Positions 28,141 through 37,628 of a stretch of DNA of 64,000 nucleotides are shown here, one piece after another (the stretch's first letter is position 1; each line of letters begins with the position of its first letter). The notes under the pieces were generated by a model, which did no database searches, had not been told where the DNA came from, and worked only from the letters and a program-made list of their open reading frames with translations. The DNA is from Rhizobium sp. AAP43. Its GTDB lineage: Bacteria; Pseudomonadota; Alphaproteobacteria; Rhizobiales; Rhizobiaceae. The translations under genes were made by a program, and so were the position numbers. Location of the stretch: assembly GCF_001296045.1 (NCBI RefSeq), contig NZ_LJHS01000044.1, positions 62,001 through 126,000 of the forward strand, written 5' to 3'.

Positions 28141-28878
28141 ATGTTTGACCTGACCGGCCGCAAGGCCCTCGTGACCGGTGCCACTGGCGGCCTCGGTGAA
28201 GAGATCGCCCGCCTGCTGCACAAGCAGGGTGCCATCGTCGGCCTGCACGGCACGCGCGTCGAAAAACTTGAAGCACTGGCCGCCGAACTTGGCGACCGCG
28301 TCCACATCTTCCCGGCCAACCTCTCTGACCGCGCCGAAGTCAAGGCGCTTGGCGAGAAGGCGGAAGCCGAACTCGGTGGCGTCGATATTCTCGTCAACAA
28401 CGCCGGCATCACCAAGGACGGCCTGTTCGTCCGTATGTCGGACGAGGACTGGGATGCGGTTCTCGAGGTGAACCTGACGTCGGTTTTCCGCCTGACGCGT
28501 GAACTGACCCATCCGATGATGCGTCGCCGTCATGGCCGCATCATCAACATCACCTCGATCGTCGGCGTCACCGGCAATCCGGGTCAGACCAATTACTGCG
28601 CCTCCAAGGCCGGCATGATCGGTCTTTCCAAGTCGCTCGCCCAGGAAATCGCCACCCGCAACGTGACGGTCAACTGCGTGGCGCCGGGCTTTATCGAAAG
28701 CGCCATGACCGGCAAGCTGAACGACAAGCAGAAAGATGCAATCATGGGTGCAATTCCGATGAAGCGCATGGGCGCGGGATCGGATATTGCGGCCGCCGTC
28801 CTCTATCTCGCCTCCGACGAAGCGGGTTATGTCACTGGCCAGACGCTGCATGTGAATGGCGGCATGGCGATGATCTGA
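28141..28878 (+). CDS. fabG: 3-oxoacyl-ACP reductase
   Basis: 245 residues; NADPH-dependent reduction step of fatty-acid elongation. TGATGGLG (12-19), NNAG (LVNNAGIT), the catalytic Ser in NITSIVG and YCASKAG are in place, with the FabG-typical ending GQTLHVNGGMAMI. It follows fabD by 31 bp. Between fabG and acpP lie 278 bp containing a perfect hairpin, so acpP probably has its own promoter. Confidence 0.96.
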   Translation: MFDLTGRKALVTGATGGLGEEIARLLHKQGAIVGLHGTRVEKLEALAAELGDRVHIFPANLSDRAEVKALGEKAEAELGGVDILVNNAGITKDGLFVRMSDEDWDAVLEVNLTSVFRLTRELTHPMMRRRHGRIINITSIVGVTGNPGQTNYCASKAGMIGLSKSLAQEIATRNVTVNCVAPGFIESAMTGKLNDKQKDAIMGAIPMKRMGAGSDIAAAVLYLASDEAGYVTGQTLHVNGGMAMI

Positions 28879-29013
28879 TCACAAGGCCGGAAAGACGCCT
28901 GTCACAGAAGGATGTTGACCAATGGGACAGGTTGAATTTCTGGCTTTGCGGCGCGCTTAAACCGTGTTAAGCGGGCCATGACTGTGAGCAGTCGCTCCAT
29001 CGCATGAGCCGAA

Positions 29014-29037
29014 GTTTATGCTTTTGTTTGCATAAAC
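29014..29037. repeat. perfect A/T-rich hairpin in the fabG-acpP gap
   Basis: GTTTATGC (29014-29021), an 8-nt loop TTTTGTTT and GCATAAAC (29030-29037), 8-bp perfect arms, about 120 bp before acpP. It could be an operator or an mRNA element; it has no terminator U-tract after it. The rest of 28879-29156 shows nothing clear. Confidence 0.5.
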
Positions 29038-29156
29038 CGCTCTGAGGTTGAGCTGAACGGGTTTGCTGGTGGGGACGCTTGACGTTCGCCGGTTGAATGC
29101 AGGGTAGGGCAGCCATTATGGCTCCCTCTGAGATTAAGAAGGTCGAGGTTACCGAC

Positions 29157-29393
29157 ATGAGCGATATCGCAGAACGCGTGAAGAAAATTGTAGTTGATCA
29201 TCTCGGCGTTGACGCTGAAAAGGTTGTCGAAGGCGCGAGCTTCATCGACGATCTGGGCGCGGATTCGCTCGACACGGTCGAACTGGTCATGGCCTTCGAA
29301 GAAGAGTTCGGCGTTGAAATCCCGGACGACGCTGCTGACTCGATCCTGACCGTCGGCGACGCTGTAAAGTTCATCGAGAAGGCTCAGGCCTGA
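29157..29393 (+). CDS. acpP: acyl carrier protein
   Basis: 78 residues, acidic. The phosphopantetheine attachment site is Ser37 in [14 protein letters not shown]. The start at 29157 ([10 protein letters not shown]) is the universal one; GAGG lies nine bases upstream. It ends at a good terminator, so it can be transcribed at the high level usual for this protein, separately from fabF. Confidence 0.98.
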   Translation: MSDIAERVKKIVVDHLGVDAEKVVEGASFIDDLGADSLDTVELVMAFEEEFGVEIPDDAADSILTVGDAVKFIEKAQA

Positions 29394-29441
29394 TCGATCG
29401 AGAGTTTGCGGAAGGCGGGCTTTGCCCGTCCTGTCCGCTTG

Positions 29442-29466
29442 GGCCCGCTTCATGCGGGCCTTCTTG
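29442..29466 (+). terminator. intrinsic terminator of acpP
   Basis: GGCCCGC, loop TTCAT, GCGGGCC, then TTCTTGT. The stem is strong and the U-tract moderate. Confidence 0.75.
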
Positions 29467-29525
29467 TATAATGACCATATGAACCGGCCGAGCGAGGCCG
29501 ACAACTGCAGGGTGGGCCACGAACG

Positions 29526-30782
29526 ATGAGACGTGTCGTTATCACCGGTACCGGCATGGTATCTCCTCTCGGCTGTGGCACGGAACTGACCTGGCAGCGT
29601 TTGCTGGCTGGTCAGAGCGGCGCCCGCCTCGTCACCGAGTTCGAGGTGGACGACCTGCCTGCAAAGATCGCCTGCCGCATCCCCACCCAAGGCGAAGGCG
29701 CTTATAGCGCCGACGACTGGATGGAGTTGAAGGAGCAGCGCAAGGTCGATGCCTTCATCATCTACGCGATCGCGGCTGCCGACATGGCTCTCAAGGATGC
29801 TGGCTGGGAGCCGAAGACCGATGACGACCAGTGCGCCACCGGCGTTCTGATCGGCTCGGGCATCGGCGGCCTCGAAGGCATTGTCGAAGCCGGCCATATC
29901 CTGCGCGACAAGGGGCCGCGCCGCCTGTCGCCCTTCTTCATTCCAGGCCGCCTGATCAATCTTGCCTCCGGCCAGGTGTCGATCCGCCACAAGCTGCGCG
30001 GTCCGAACCATTCCGTCGTCACCGCCTGCTCGACCGGCGCGCATGCCATTGGTGACGCTGCCCGCCTGATCGGACTCGGCGATGCCGATGTCATGGTCGC
30101 AGGCGGCACGGAATCCCCGATCAGCCGCATCTCGCTTGCCGGTTTTGCCGCTTGCCGCGCGCTGTCGACTGCCCGCAACGACGATCCGACCGCTGCATCG
30201 CGCCCCTATGACAAGGATCGCGACGGCTTCGTCATGGGCGAGGGTGCCGGTATTGTCGTTCTGGAAGAACTCGAGCATGCCAAGGCGCGCGGCGCCAAGA
30301 TCTATGCCGAAATCGTCGGCTACGGCCTCTCGGGCGACGCCTTCCACATCACCGCCCCCTCGGAAGATGGCGACGGTGCGTTCCGCTGCATGACCATGGC
30401 GCTGAAGCGCGCAGGTCTGACGGCAGGCGATATCGACTACATCAACGCGCATGGCACCTCGACCATGGCCGACACGATCGAACTCGGTGCGGTCGAACGG
30501 CTGGTGGGTGAGCACGCGTCGAAGATTTCGATGTCGTCCACCAAGTCGGCCATCGGCCACCTTCTCGGGGCTGCCGGAGCCGTGGAAGCGATCTTCTCCG
30601 CCCTCGCGATCCGCGACGGCGTTGCACCGCCGACGCTGAACCTCGATAATCCGGATGTCGAAACCAAGATCGACCTCGTGCCGCATACGGCGCGCAAGCG
30701 TGACATCCGTGTTGCCCTGTCCAATTCCTTCGGATTTGGCGGCACGAATGCCTCGCTGGTCCTGAAGCGCTACGAGGATTGA
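29526..30782 (+). CDS. fabF: beta-ketoacyl-ACP synthase II
   Basis: 418 residues; condenses malonyl-ACP with acyl-ACP. The Cys-His-His triad is visible: Cys168 in TACSTGAHAIG, the His in NAHGTSTMADTIE and the His in KSAIGHLLGAAG, plus the C-terminal NSFGFGGTNASLVLKR. ATG 29526 follows the acpP terminator by about 60 bp. The next gene, mltG, is 179 bp away on the same strand. Confidence 0.97.
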   Translation: MRRVVITGTGMVSPLGCGTELTWQRLLAGQSGARLVTEFEVDDLPAKIACRIPTQGEGAYSADDWMELKEQRKVDAFIIYAIAAADMALKDAGWEPKTDDDQCATGVLIGSGIGGLEGIVEAGHILRDKGPRRLSPFFIPGRLINLASGQVSIRHKLRGPNHSVVTACSTGAHAIGDAARLIGLGDADVMVAGGTESPISRISLAGFAACRALSTARNDDPTAASRPYDKDRDGFVMGEGAGIVVLEELEHAKARGAKIYAEIVGYGLSGDAFHITAPSEDGDGAFRCMTMALKRAGLTAGDIDYINAHGTSTMADTIELGAVERLVGEHASKISMSSTKSAIGHLLGAAGAVEAIFSALAIRDGVAPPTLNLDNPDVETKIDLVPHTARKRDIRVALSNSFGFGGTNASLVLKRYED

Positions 30783-30961
30783 CGGATAGGCCGGGGCGGG
30801 GTGCTGAGCTTTGGATGCTTGGCACCGCGCACTTGCCCGGCCCCCGTTGTTACGGCTAGAAAAACAGTCTCCGTCCGGCGTTTGTGTGAACGTGCCGGCC
30901 CGGATTTTTGCCGCATTGCTGACCGAAACAGCCGCGACAGCCAAATCAAGTAGGATTGCCG

Positions 30962-32173
30962 GTGACCGACAATATCCCGAATGGCAGCAGCCAGAACCAA
31001 GGTATCCCCTTCGGCCGAGACGGCGAGGCCGCAAAAGGGCCTCTTATCCCGAAATCGCCGGCCGACGTTCTGCGTCCGGAGCGGGTGCCGCAGCCACCGC
31101 GCCGTTCCCGCAAGGCGCGGAGCCAGCTGGTGATCTTCCTGAACTTCCTGATGACGATTGTCGTCTTCGTCTTCGTGGTCGCCGTGGCCGTGTTCTATTA
31201 CGCCATGGATGCCTATCAGCGCCCAGGTCCGACAACGGCCAATAGCAGCTTTGTCGTGCGCACCGGTGCCGGTCTCGCCGAGATTGCCAACAATCTTGAG
31301 CGCAACGGCATCGTCTCCGACGCCCGCGTCTATCGATACGTCACGGCAACCTATCTTCAGGAAGGCCAGACGCTGAAGGCCGGTGAATATGAGATCAAAG
31401 CCGGGGCCTCGATGAAGGATATCACCGAGCTGCTCGAATCCGGCAAGTCCATCCTCTACACCGTGTCATTCCCGGAAGGCCTGACCGTCAACCAGATGTT
31501 CCAGCGCTTGAGCCAGGATCCTGTTCTGGAGGGCGAAATGCCGGCGACCATGCCGCCGGAAGGCAGCCTTCGTCCCGACACCTACAAGTTCAGCCGTGGC
31601 ACCAAGCGCGCCGAGATCGTCGCCCAGATGCAGGCAGCGCAACAGAAGCTGATTGATCAGATCTGGGAGAAGCGCGATCCGGACCTGCCGGTGAAGACAA
31701 AGGAGGAGTTTGTTACGCTCGCCTCCATCGTCGAGAAGGAGACCGGCAAGGATGACGAACGTGCCCATGTCGCTTCCGTCTTCATTAATCGCCTGAACAA
31801 GAAGATGCGCCTGCAATCCGATCCGACGATCATCTACGGGCTGTTCGGCGGCGAAGGCAAACCGGCAGATCGCCCGATCTACCAGTCCGACATCAAGAAG
31901 GAAACGCCGTACAACACCTATGTGATCCGCGGCCTGCCGCCTGGTCCGATCGCCAATCCCGGCCGCGCCGCCCTTGAAGCCGTCGCTCACCCGTGGAAGA
32001 CCGACGACATCTATTTTGTCGCCGATGGCAGCGGTGGACATGCTTTCGCGTCGACATTGGAAGAGCACAATGCCAATGTTCGTCGCTGGCGCAAGCTGGA
32101 GGCCGAGCGTGCGCAGACGCCGCCAGCCACGCTCGATGTCGCACCCGAGGTCGATCCCGGCACAAGCAACTAA
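30962..32173 (+). CDS. mltG: endolytic murein transglycosylase MltG
   Basis: 403 residues. A Pro/Arg-rich cytoplasmic head of about 50 residues, one transmembrane segment (LVIFLNFLMTIVVFVFVVAVAVFYY), a LysM-like small domain, then the YceG catalytic domain with the glutamate in LASIVEKETGK and the QSDPTIIYGL and PYNTYVIRGLPPGPIANPG motifs. GTG 30962 is chosen because AGTAGGA lies six bases upstream; a TTG at 30956 would have no spacing. It sets glycan strand length in the periplasm. Confidence 0.93.
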   Translation: MTDNIPNGSSQNQGIPFGRDGEAAKGPLIPKSPADVLRPERVPQPPRRSRKARSQLVIFLNFLMTIVVFVFVVAVAVFYYAMDAYQRPGPTTANSSFVVRTGAGLAEIANNLERNGIVSDARVYRYVTATYLQEGQTLKAGEYEIKAGASMKDITELLESGKSILYTVSFPEGLTVNQMFQRLSQDPVLEGEMPATMPPEGSLRPDTYKFSRGTKRAEIVAQMQAAQQKLIDQIWEKRDPDLPVKTKEEFVTLASIVEKETGKDDERAHVASVFINRLNKKMRLQSDPTIIYGLFGGEGKPADRPIYQSDIKKETPYNTYVIRGLPPGPIANPGRAALEAVAHPWKTDDIYFVADGSGGHAFASTLEEHNANVRRWRKLEAERAQTPPATLDVAPEVDPGTSN

Positions 32174-32196
32174 AAGTCCGGGGAAGGGACTGGGGC

Positions 32197-33087
32197 ATGA
32201 CATTGCAATCCATGACGGGCTTTGCCCGCGTAGAAGGCTCGTCGGGTCGCTACCGCTGGGCCTGGGAGCTGCGTTCGGTCAACGGCAAGGGACTTGATAT
32301 CCGGTCCCGTCTGCCGCAGGGCCATGAGCATCTCGAGGCTGATCTTCGCCGTCTTCTGGGCGCGGGGTTGAGCCGTGGCAATCTGCAGGTCGGCCTGACC
32401 GTGACTGTCAGCGAGAACCGCGTGGAAGCGGTTCTGAACCGCGATGCGCTTGATGCCGTCCTCGCCCTGCGCAAGACGCTCGGTCCCGAGCTTGTCGATC
32501 CGGCGCCCATGCGCCTCGACTCGCTCCTCTCCATTCGTGGACTGGTGGATCTGCGAGAGGCAACAGATGATGCCGAGGCAATTGCCGCCCGTGACGCAGA
32601 CATTCTGGGCGGACTTTCGGCCGCTGCTGATGCCATGGTGGCTATGCGCCAGAGCGAGGGTGTTGCCCTTGGTCATATCCTGTCAGATCACATCAGCCGG
32701 ATCGAGGAATTGGCCTCGCAGATCGAGGCCGATCCGGCTCGACGGCCAGAAGAGATCGGACGCCGGCTTGAAGCGCAGGTCGCCAGCCTGATGGATGGCG
32801 CGACCGGCCTTGACCGTGATCGCCTGCATCAGGAAATCGCTCTACTGGCGACCAAGGCCGATCTACGCGAGGAAATCGACCGGCTGAAGGCGCATGTCAC
32901 GGCCGCTCGCGATTTGATCGCGGCAGGCGGGCCGATCGGGCGCAAACTCGATTTCTTGGCGCAGGAATTTAACCGCGAAGCAAACACTATCTGTTCCAAA
33001 TCGACTTCGGTTGCGGTAACGGCCGCCGGGATCGAGTTGAAGGTCGTCATCGATCAGTTCCGCGAACAGGTTCAGAATCTGGAGTAG
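32197..33087 (+). CDS. yicC: YicC/YloC family endoribonuclease
   Basis: 296 residues; the N-terminal signature QSMTGFARVEGSSGRYRWAWELRSVNGKGLD and the C-terminal GRKLDFLAQEFNREANTICSK are definitive for the family, reported in E. coli and Bacillus as an endoribonuclease. The start at 32197 has GGGAAGGGA upstream; the frame extension to 31993 overlaps mltG and is not used. It is 23 bp after mltG and three bases before gmk, a conserved yicC-gmk pair. Confidence 0.94.
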   Translation: MTLQSMTGFARVEGSSGRYRWAWELRSVNGKGLDIRSRLPQGHEHLEADLRRLLGAGLSRGNLQVGLTVTVSENRVEAVLNRDALDAVLALRKTLGPELVDPAPMRLDSLLSIRGLVDLREATDDAEAIAARDADILGGLSAAADAMVAMRQSEGVALGHILSDHISRIEELASQIEADPARRPEEIGRRLEAQVASLMDGATGLDRDRLHQEIALLATKADLREEIDRLKAHVTAARDLIAAGGPIGRKLDFLAQEFNREANTICSKSTSVAVTAAGIELKVVIDQFREQVQNLE

Positions 33088-33090
33088 TCC

Positions 33091-33738
33091 ATGGCCCCTT
33101 CGACTTCCTCGCGCGTCACCATCGCCAGACGCGGCCTGATGCTGGTCATCTCCTCGCCCTCCGGTGCGGGCAAGTCGACGATTGCCAGGACCCTGATGGA
33201 CAGAGATCCGGAGATCAGCCTTTCGGTCAGCGTTACCACGCGCCAGCGGCGCCAGAGCGAGATCGAGGGTGTGCACTATCATTTCGTTTCGCAGCGCGAG
33301 TTCGAACGCCTGCGGGACAGCGACTCGCTGCTGGAATGGGCTGAGGTTCACGGCAATTTCTATGGCACACCTCGGGAAGCGGTTGAAACCGCGATGGGTG
33401 AGGGCCGCGACATGCTTTTCGACATTGATTGGCAGGGTGCCCAGCAATTGCAGGAAAAGATGTCGGCCGACGTCGTTTCGATTTTCATCCTGCCGCCGAC
33501 CATGGCTGAACTCCAGTCGCGCCTGCACCGGCGCGCCGAGGATACCGAGGAGGTCATCCAGACCCGCCTCAATAACTCGCGCTCTGAGATCCAGCACTGG
33601 CGGGAATATGATTACGTCATCGTCAACGACGACCTGAACTCTGCCTTCGATGCGGTACAGTCGATTGTGAAGGCCGAGCGCCTGAGGCGGGACCGCCGCC
33701 ACGGCATGTTCGACTTCGTCGACGGGCTCATTGCCTGA
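33091..33738 (+). CDS. gmk: guanylate kinase
   Basis: 215 residues; phosphorylates GMP to GDP. P-loop SPSGAGKST (22-30), the GMP-binding stretch [22 protein letters not shown], and the lid [21 protein letters not shown] are in place. The ten or so extra N-terminal residues ([10 protein letters not shown]) are typical for rhizobia. It is the last gene of the mltG-yicC-gmk set. Confidence 0.97.
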   Translation: MAPSTSSRVTIARRGLMLVISSPSGAGKSTIARTLMDRDPEISLSVSVTTRQRRQSEIEGVHYHFVSQREFERLRDSDSLLEWAEVHGNFYGTPREAVETAMGEGRDMLFDIDWQGAQQLQEKMSADVVSIFILPPTMAELQSRLHRRAEDTEEVIQTRLNNSRSEIQHWREYDYVIVNDDLNSAFDAVQSIVKAERLRRDRRHGMFDFVDGLIA

Positions 33739-33853
33739 ATGGTTGAAGCGTGCTTCGCTGCACCAATAAGATGACTAAGTTTTAGCTAAAATTAATCGCC
33801 TCCTTGTAGCGTTGGCTCTCTTGTAACTCAAGATTGCTGCGGGTGGGGGTGAA

Positions 33854-36031
33854 ATGCGGATCACAGATATCTCGGTAAAGTGGAGGTTGATGGCTGCGCT
33901 GATGGCGCCGCTGGCGGCCGTGGCCGTTTTCGCAACCACTCAGATTAGTGCCACCCATGATCGATATGTGTCCGCCCACCAATTGGTGCAGGTCGCAAGC
34001 GACATCGGTGTATTGGGTGATTTGATCCACGCTTTGCAGGTGGAGCGGGGACTTTCTGCTGGTTTCCTCGGCTCAAAGGGCCAGCGGGGCGCCGAGCCTC
34101 TCCGCGCGGCGCGTATGAAGGTGGACGAGATGGGTGCCAAGCTCCCGGAAGCATTGGCAGGTGTCTCAACTCGGGGAGCAGTGGAACAGACCTCCATTGC
34201 ACAGACCAAGGATGCGCTTGGCAAAATCACGCTGATCCGAGCGGATATTGACGGCTTGAAAATTGAGGGTCCGGCTTCCTTTTCCTATTTCACGGGTGTG
34301 GTCTCGGGCCTGATCGACGTATCCCGTACGCACTCACTGAGCAGTGCCTCCGAAGGTGATGCCGGTCGGCTGGTTGCTTACAATCTTTTTCTCAACGCCA
34401 AGGAATTGGCCGGGCAGGAGCGGGGCACAGGAAATGGTTTCATAAGCGCTGGTAAAAGTGACCCAAAGCGATTCCTGGCTTTTAGCGGCATGCATGGAGC
34501 TCAGTCCTCGCTCATGTCGCAAGCCTTGAAGCTCGTTCGGGAGGACGATCGCATTCTGCTCAGCGGCATTTTGAACGACGATGACCCCGCCGTCATTGAA
34601 CAGATGCGCAACGGTTTGATTTCAGGCGGTGCAGGTGCAGACCTTACTTCGTTGAGCGCACCGGACTGGTTTGCTGCAACGACGAAACGCATCGACCGGC
34701 TCAAGCGCGTTGAAGATGTATTGCTGGCCGAAATTGTCAGCTCTGCAACAGAGGCCGCACGGACGCAGCTAAACAGTTTGATCGTGATCTCATCTTCGAT
34801 CCTGGCCGGCCTCGTCGTCGTTGCCCTTCTCGCCAGCTCAATGTCCTACACCATCGCCCGCCCACTGAAGATCCTCACTGATACTGTGGAACGCCTTGCT
34901 GCCAACGATATGAATGTTCGTCTCGATCAATCTGGGGGGCGCGACGAGATTGGCCGCATGGGCCGCGCGATCTACCAATGCATCGTCAATACGCAGGAAA
35001 AAGCTGAGTTCGACCGCCAGCAGGAACTGAGCAAGCAGGCGGCGGCCCGCGAGGCGGAGATCGAGGGGGAGCGCGAACAGGCCCGGCGTGCGGCCGAGAT
35101 TGCCGCCGCGGTGCAAGCCTTGGGGCAGGGCCTGTCGGCTCTGGCTGGTGGTGAGACGACATACCGGATCGAACAGATCTTTGCCGGGGATCTCGACCGT
35201 CTCCGTTCAGATTTCAATGACTCTATGGAAAAACTTCACGCAGCCATGGCTGAGATCAGCGCCAGCTCGGAAGCCATTCACAGCGGCTCGAATGAGCTTG
35301 GTCAGGCTGCAGACGATCTGGCTCAGCGAACTGAGCGCCAGGCTGCAGCGCTGGAGGAAGCGTCTGCATCACTCGCCGGCGTCTCGGCGACGCTCAAGGA
35401 TTCAGTTGTCCGGGCAGAGACGGTCGGCAATCTCGTCGACACTGCAATGTCCGATGCAAAGCGAACCGAAGCAGTTGTCAGCAATGCGGTCGAGGCCATA
35501 ACGCAGATCGAGCGTTCGTCTGATCAGGTAGGTCAGATTATCGGCGTTATCGACGAGATCGCTTTCCAGACGAACTTGCTGGCCCTCAACGCAGGTGTTG
35601 AAGCGGCCCGCGCTGGCGAGGCTGGAAAGGGCTTCGCGGTTGTTGCCCAGGAAGTGCGCGAATTGGCTCAGCGCTCCGCGACTGCAGCACGCGAGATCAA
35701 GGCGTTGATCCAACGCTCTGCACAGGAGGTGCAGGTCGGCGTGGCACTGGTCGGCCAGACAGGTCAGGCTATTCAATCCATCGGTGCGAACGTTTCGACT
35801 ATCAAGGATCAGGTTAGCGCCATCGTGTCCTCGTCCCGTGATCAGGCGACCTCGATTACCGAGATCAGTACCGCGATAGATCAGATGGATCAGATGACAC
35901 AGCTGAATGCGGCCATGGTTGAGGAGGCCAATGCTGCAACGCATTCACTGGGCGTCGAGGTCAATCGCCTGAACCAACAGGTCGATATGTTCCGCGCAAG
36001 CCCAGCGCGGCGCATCCGGTCTGCTGCGTAA
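33854..36031 (+). CDS. methyl-accepting chemotaxis protein with NIT sensor domain
   Basis: 725 residues: TM1 (about 12-31), a large periplasmic NIT-type domain ([21 protein letters not shown], the family signature; about 50-300), TM2 (about 308-330, [19 protein letters not shown]), HAMP, a coiled coil and an MCP signalling domain whose tip [19 protein letters not shown] begins near residue 566. NIT domains are proposed to sense nitrate or nitrite; here that is inference. The C-terminus ([10 protein letters not shown]) has no CheR-docking pentapeptide. A TTTTAGCTAAAA palindrome (33780-33791) lies upstream and a strong terminator follows. Confidence 0.93.
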   Translation: MRITDISVKWRLMAALMAPLAAVAVFATTQISATHDRYVSAHQLVQVASDIGVLGDLIHALQVERGLSAGFLGSKGQRGAEPLRAARMKVDEMGAKLPEALAGVSTRGAVEQTSIAQTKDALGKITLIRADIDGLKIEGPASFSYFTGVVSGLIDVSRTHSLSSASEGDAGRLVAYNLFLNAKELAGQERGTGNGFISAGKSDPKRFLAFSGMHGAQSSLMSQALKLVREDDRILLSGILNDDDPAVIEQMRNGLISGGAGADLTSLSAPDWFAATTKRIDRLKRVEDVLLAEIVSSATEAARTQLNSLIVISSSILAGLVVVALLASSMSYTIARPLKILTDTVERLAANDMNVRLDQSGGRDEIGRMGRAIYQCIVNTQEKAEFDRQQELSKQAAAREAEIEGEREQARRAAEIAAAVQALGQGLSALAGGETTYRIEQIFAGDLDRLRSDFNDSMEKLHAAMAEISASSEAIHSGSNELGQAADDLAQRTERQAAALEEASASLAGVSATLKDSVVRAETVGNLVDTAMSDAKRTEAVVSNAVEAITQIERSSDQVGQIIGVIDEIAFQTNLLALNAGVEAARAGEAGKGFAVVAQEVRELAQRSATAAREIKALIQRSAQEVQVGVALVGQTGQAIQSIGANVSTIKDQVSAIVSSSRDQATSITEISTAIDQMDQMTQLNAAMVEEANAATHSLGVEVNRLNQQVDMFRASPARRIRSAA

Positions 36032-36059
36032 AATCCCCAGCGCCTCTTCGCATGCTAAT

Positions 36060-36094
36060 ATCCCGCCGATCGAGGATCGGCGGGATTGTTTTTT
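36060..36094 (+). terminator. intrinsic terminator of the NIT chemoreceptor gene
   Basis: ATCCCGCCGATC, loop GAG, GATCGGCGGGAT, then TGTTTTTT: a 12-bp perfect stem with a good U-tract. It also lies just beyond the betC stop and may work weakly in that direction. Confidence 0.9.
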
Positions 36095-36100
36095 CACGAA

Positions 36101-37615
36101 CTATTCCCCCCGCGGGAAGCGCTGGTTCTCTTCGAGCACGTTGAGATCCATGTGGTTGCGCATATAGCGTTCCGACGCCTTTTGCAGGGGTTGGTAGTCC
36201 CAGGGGAAGTAGGCGCCATTTCTGAGCGCCTTGTAGACCACATGACGCCGCGCCTGGCTTTCCCGCACGGCAGCATCGAACTGGGCGAGGTTCCAGCGTT
36301 CGGCGGCAAGATCGGACAGGCGTTCGAAGATCGGCAATGCGGCCGGATCGGTTGCAAGATTGGTCGTCTCATAGGGATCGGCTTCGAGATCGACCAGGAT
36401 CGGTGGATCGGCTTCGCAAAGCGTCAGCTTGTAACGCTGGTCCCGCAAGCCCACCATCGGGCTGACCGTGCCTTCCGCCGCATATTCCATCGGCACGATT
36501 CCGCGCCCGCCGGTGCCCGTGGCGAGCGGCATGAGGTCCTCGCCATCGGTCCATGGTGCAAGTGTGGTGATGTCGATACCGGCAAGACCAGCGACCGTCG
36601 GCGTGATGTCGAGCGTTGATACCGGCGTGGTCACCAACCGGCCTTCGAGCCCCGGCACACAAAGCAACAATGGCACGCGGGCCGAGCCTTCGAGGAAGTT
36701 CATCTTGAACCACAGTCCGCGCTCACCCAGCATGTCACCATGATCGGAGACGAACAGGATCACCGTGTTGTCGGCCATTCTTGTGCGTTCGAGAACGTCG
36801 AGGATCTCGCCGATCTTGTCGTCGACATAGGAAACATTGGCGAAATAGCCCTGCCGGGCCCGGCGAATGTTCTCGTCGGTAATGTTGAATGCCGTGTGGT
36901 CACAGGCGTCCATCAGGCGCTTCGAATGGGGATCCTGCTCATCATAGGGGATGGCGGGAACAGAGGGTTCAAGCGCCGGGCAGTCCTCGTAGAGATCCCA
37001 ATATCTGCGCCGCGCGACATAAGGGTCGTGCGGATGGGTGAAACTCACCGTCATGCACCACGGACGCTCGTCCTGGCCGCGTGACAGGTCGTAGAGCCGA
37101 CGGGTGGCGTTGTAGGCGACCTCGTCATCATACTCCATCTGGTTGGTGATCTCGGCTACCCCGGCGCCGGTGACGGAGCCCAGATTGTGATACCACCAGT
37201 CGATGCGCTCGCCGGGCTTGCGATAGTCCGGCGTCCAGCCGAAATCGGCCGGATAGATGTCGGTGGTCAACCGCTCCTCGAAACCGTGCAGTTGGTCCGG
37301 GCCGACGAAATGCATCTTGCCGGACAGGCTGGTCTGGTAACCGGCGGCTCTCAGATGGTGCGCAAAGGTTGGAATGTCGGAGGCGAACTCCGCCGCGTTG
37401 TCATAGACGCGCGTGCGACTCGGCAACTGCCCCGACATGAAGGATGCGCGTGCAGGAGCGCAGAGCGGGCTTGCCGTATAGGTATTGGCAAAGCGCACGG
37501 AACGCTTCGCCAGGGCCTTCAGATGCGGCGCATGCAGAAAGTCTGCCGGACCATCCGGGAAGAGGGTGCCGTTGAACTGGTCCACCATCAGGATCAGGAT
37601 ATTGGGACGTGTCAT
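36101..37615 (-). CDS. betC: choline-sulfatase
   Basis: 504 residues of the type I sulfatase family; hydrolyses choline-O-sulfate to choline and sulfate, feeding glycine betaine synthesis. The formylglycine-forming signature is LCAPARASFMSG with Cys52 and Arg56. Metal ligands are visible as ILMVDQFNG at the N-terminus and FVSDHGDMLGE in the middle. The C-terminal region (HVVYKALRNGAYFPWDYQPLQKASERYMRN) is specific for BetC. It follows choX by 13 bp in the same operon under the divergent LysR regulator. No signal peptide, so cytoplasmic. Confidence 0.95.
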   Translation of the reverse strand: MTRPNILILMVDQFNGTLFPDGPADFLHAPHLKALAKRSVRFANTYTASPLCAPARASFMSGQLPSRTRVYDNAAEFASDIPTFAHHLRAAGYQTSLSGKMHFVGPDQLHGFEERLTTDIYPADFGWTPDYRKPGERIDWWYHNLGSVTGAGVAEITNQMEYDDEVAYNATRRLYDLSRGQDERPWCMTVSFTHPHDPYVARRRYWDLYEDCPALEPSVPAIPYDEQDPHSKRLMDACDHTAFNITDENIRRARQGYFANVSYVDDKIGEILDVLERTRMADNTVILFVSDHGDMLGERGLWFKMNFLEGSARVPLLLCVPGLEGRLVTTPVSTLDITPTVAGLAGIDITTLAPWTDGEDLMPLATGTGGRGIVPMEYAAEGTVSPMVGLRDQRYKLTLCEADPPILVDLEADPYETTNLATDPAALPIFERLSDLAAERWNLAQFDAAVRESQARRHVVYKALRNGAYFPWDYQPLQKASERYMRNHMDLNVLEENQRFPRGE

Positions 37616-37628
37616 GGGAGATTACCTT

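Noticed and set aside
29016..31034. 672-codon minus-strand frame opposite acpP and fabF
   Set aside because: It covers acpP and fabF antisense and runs through their terminator; no domain is recognisable.
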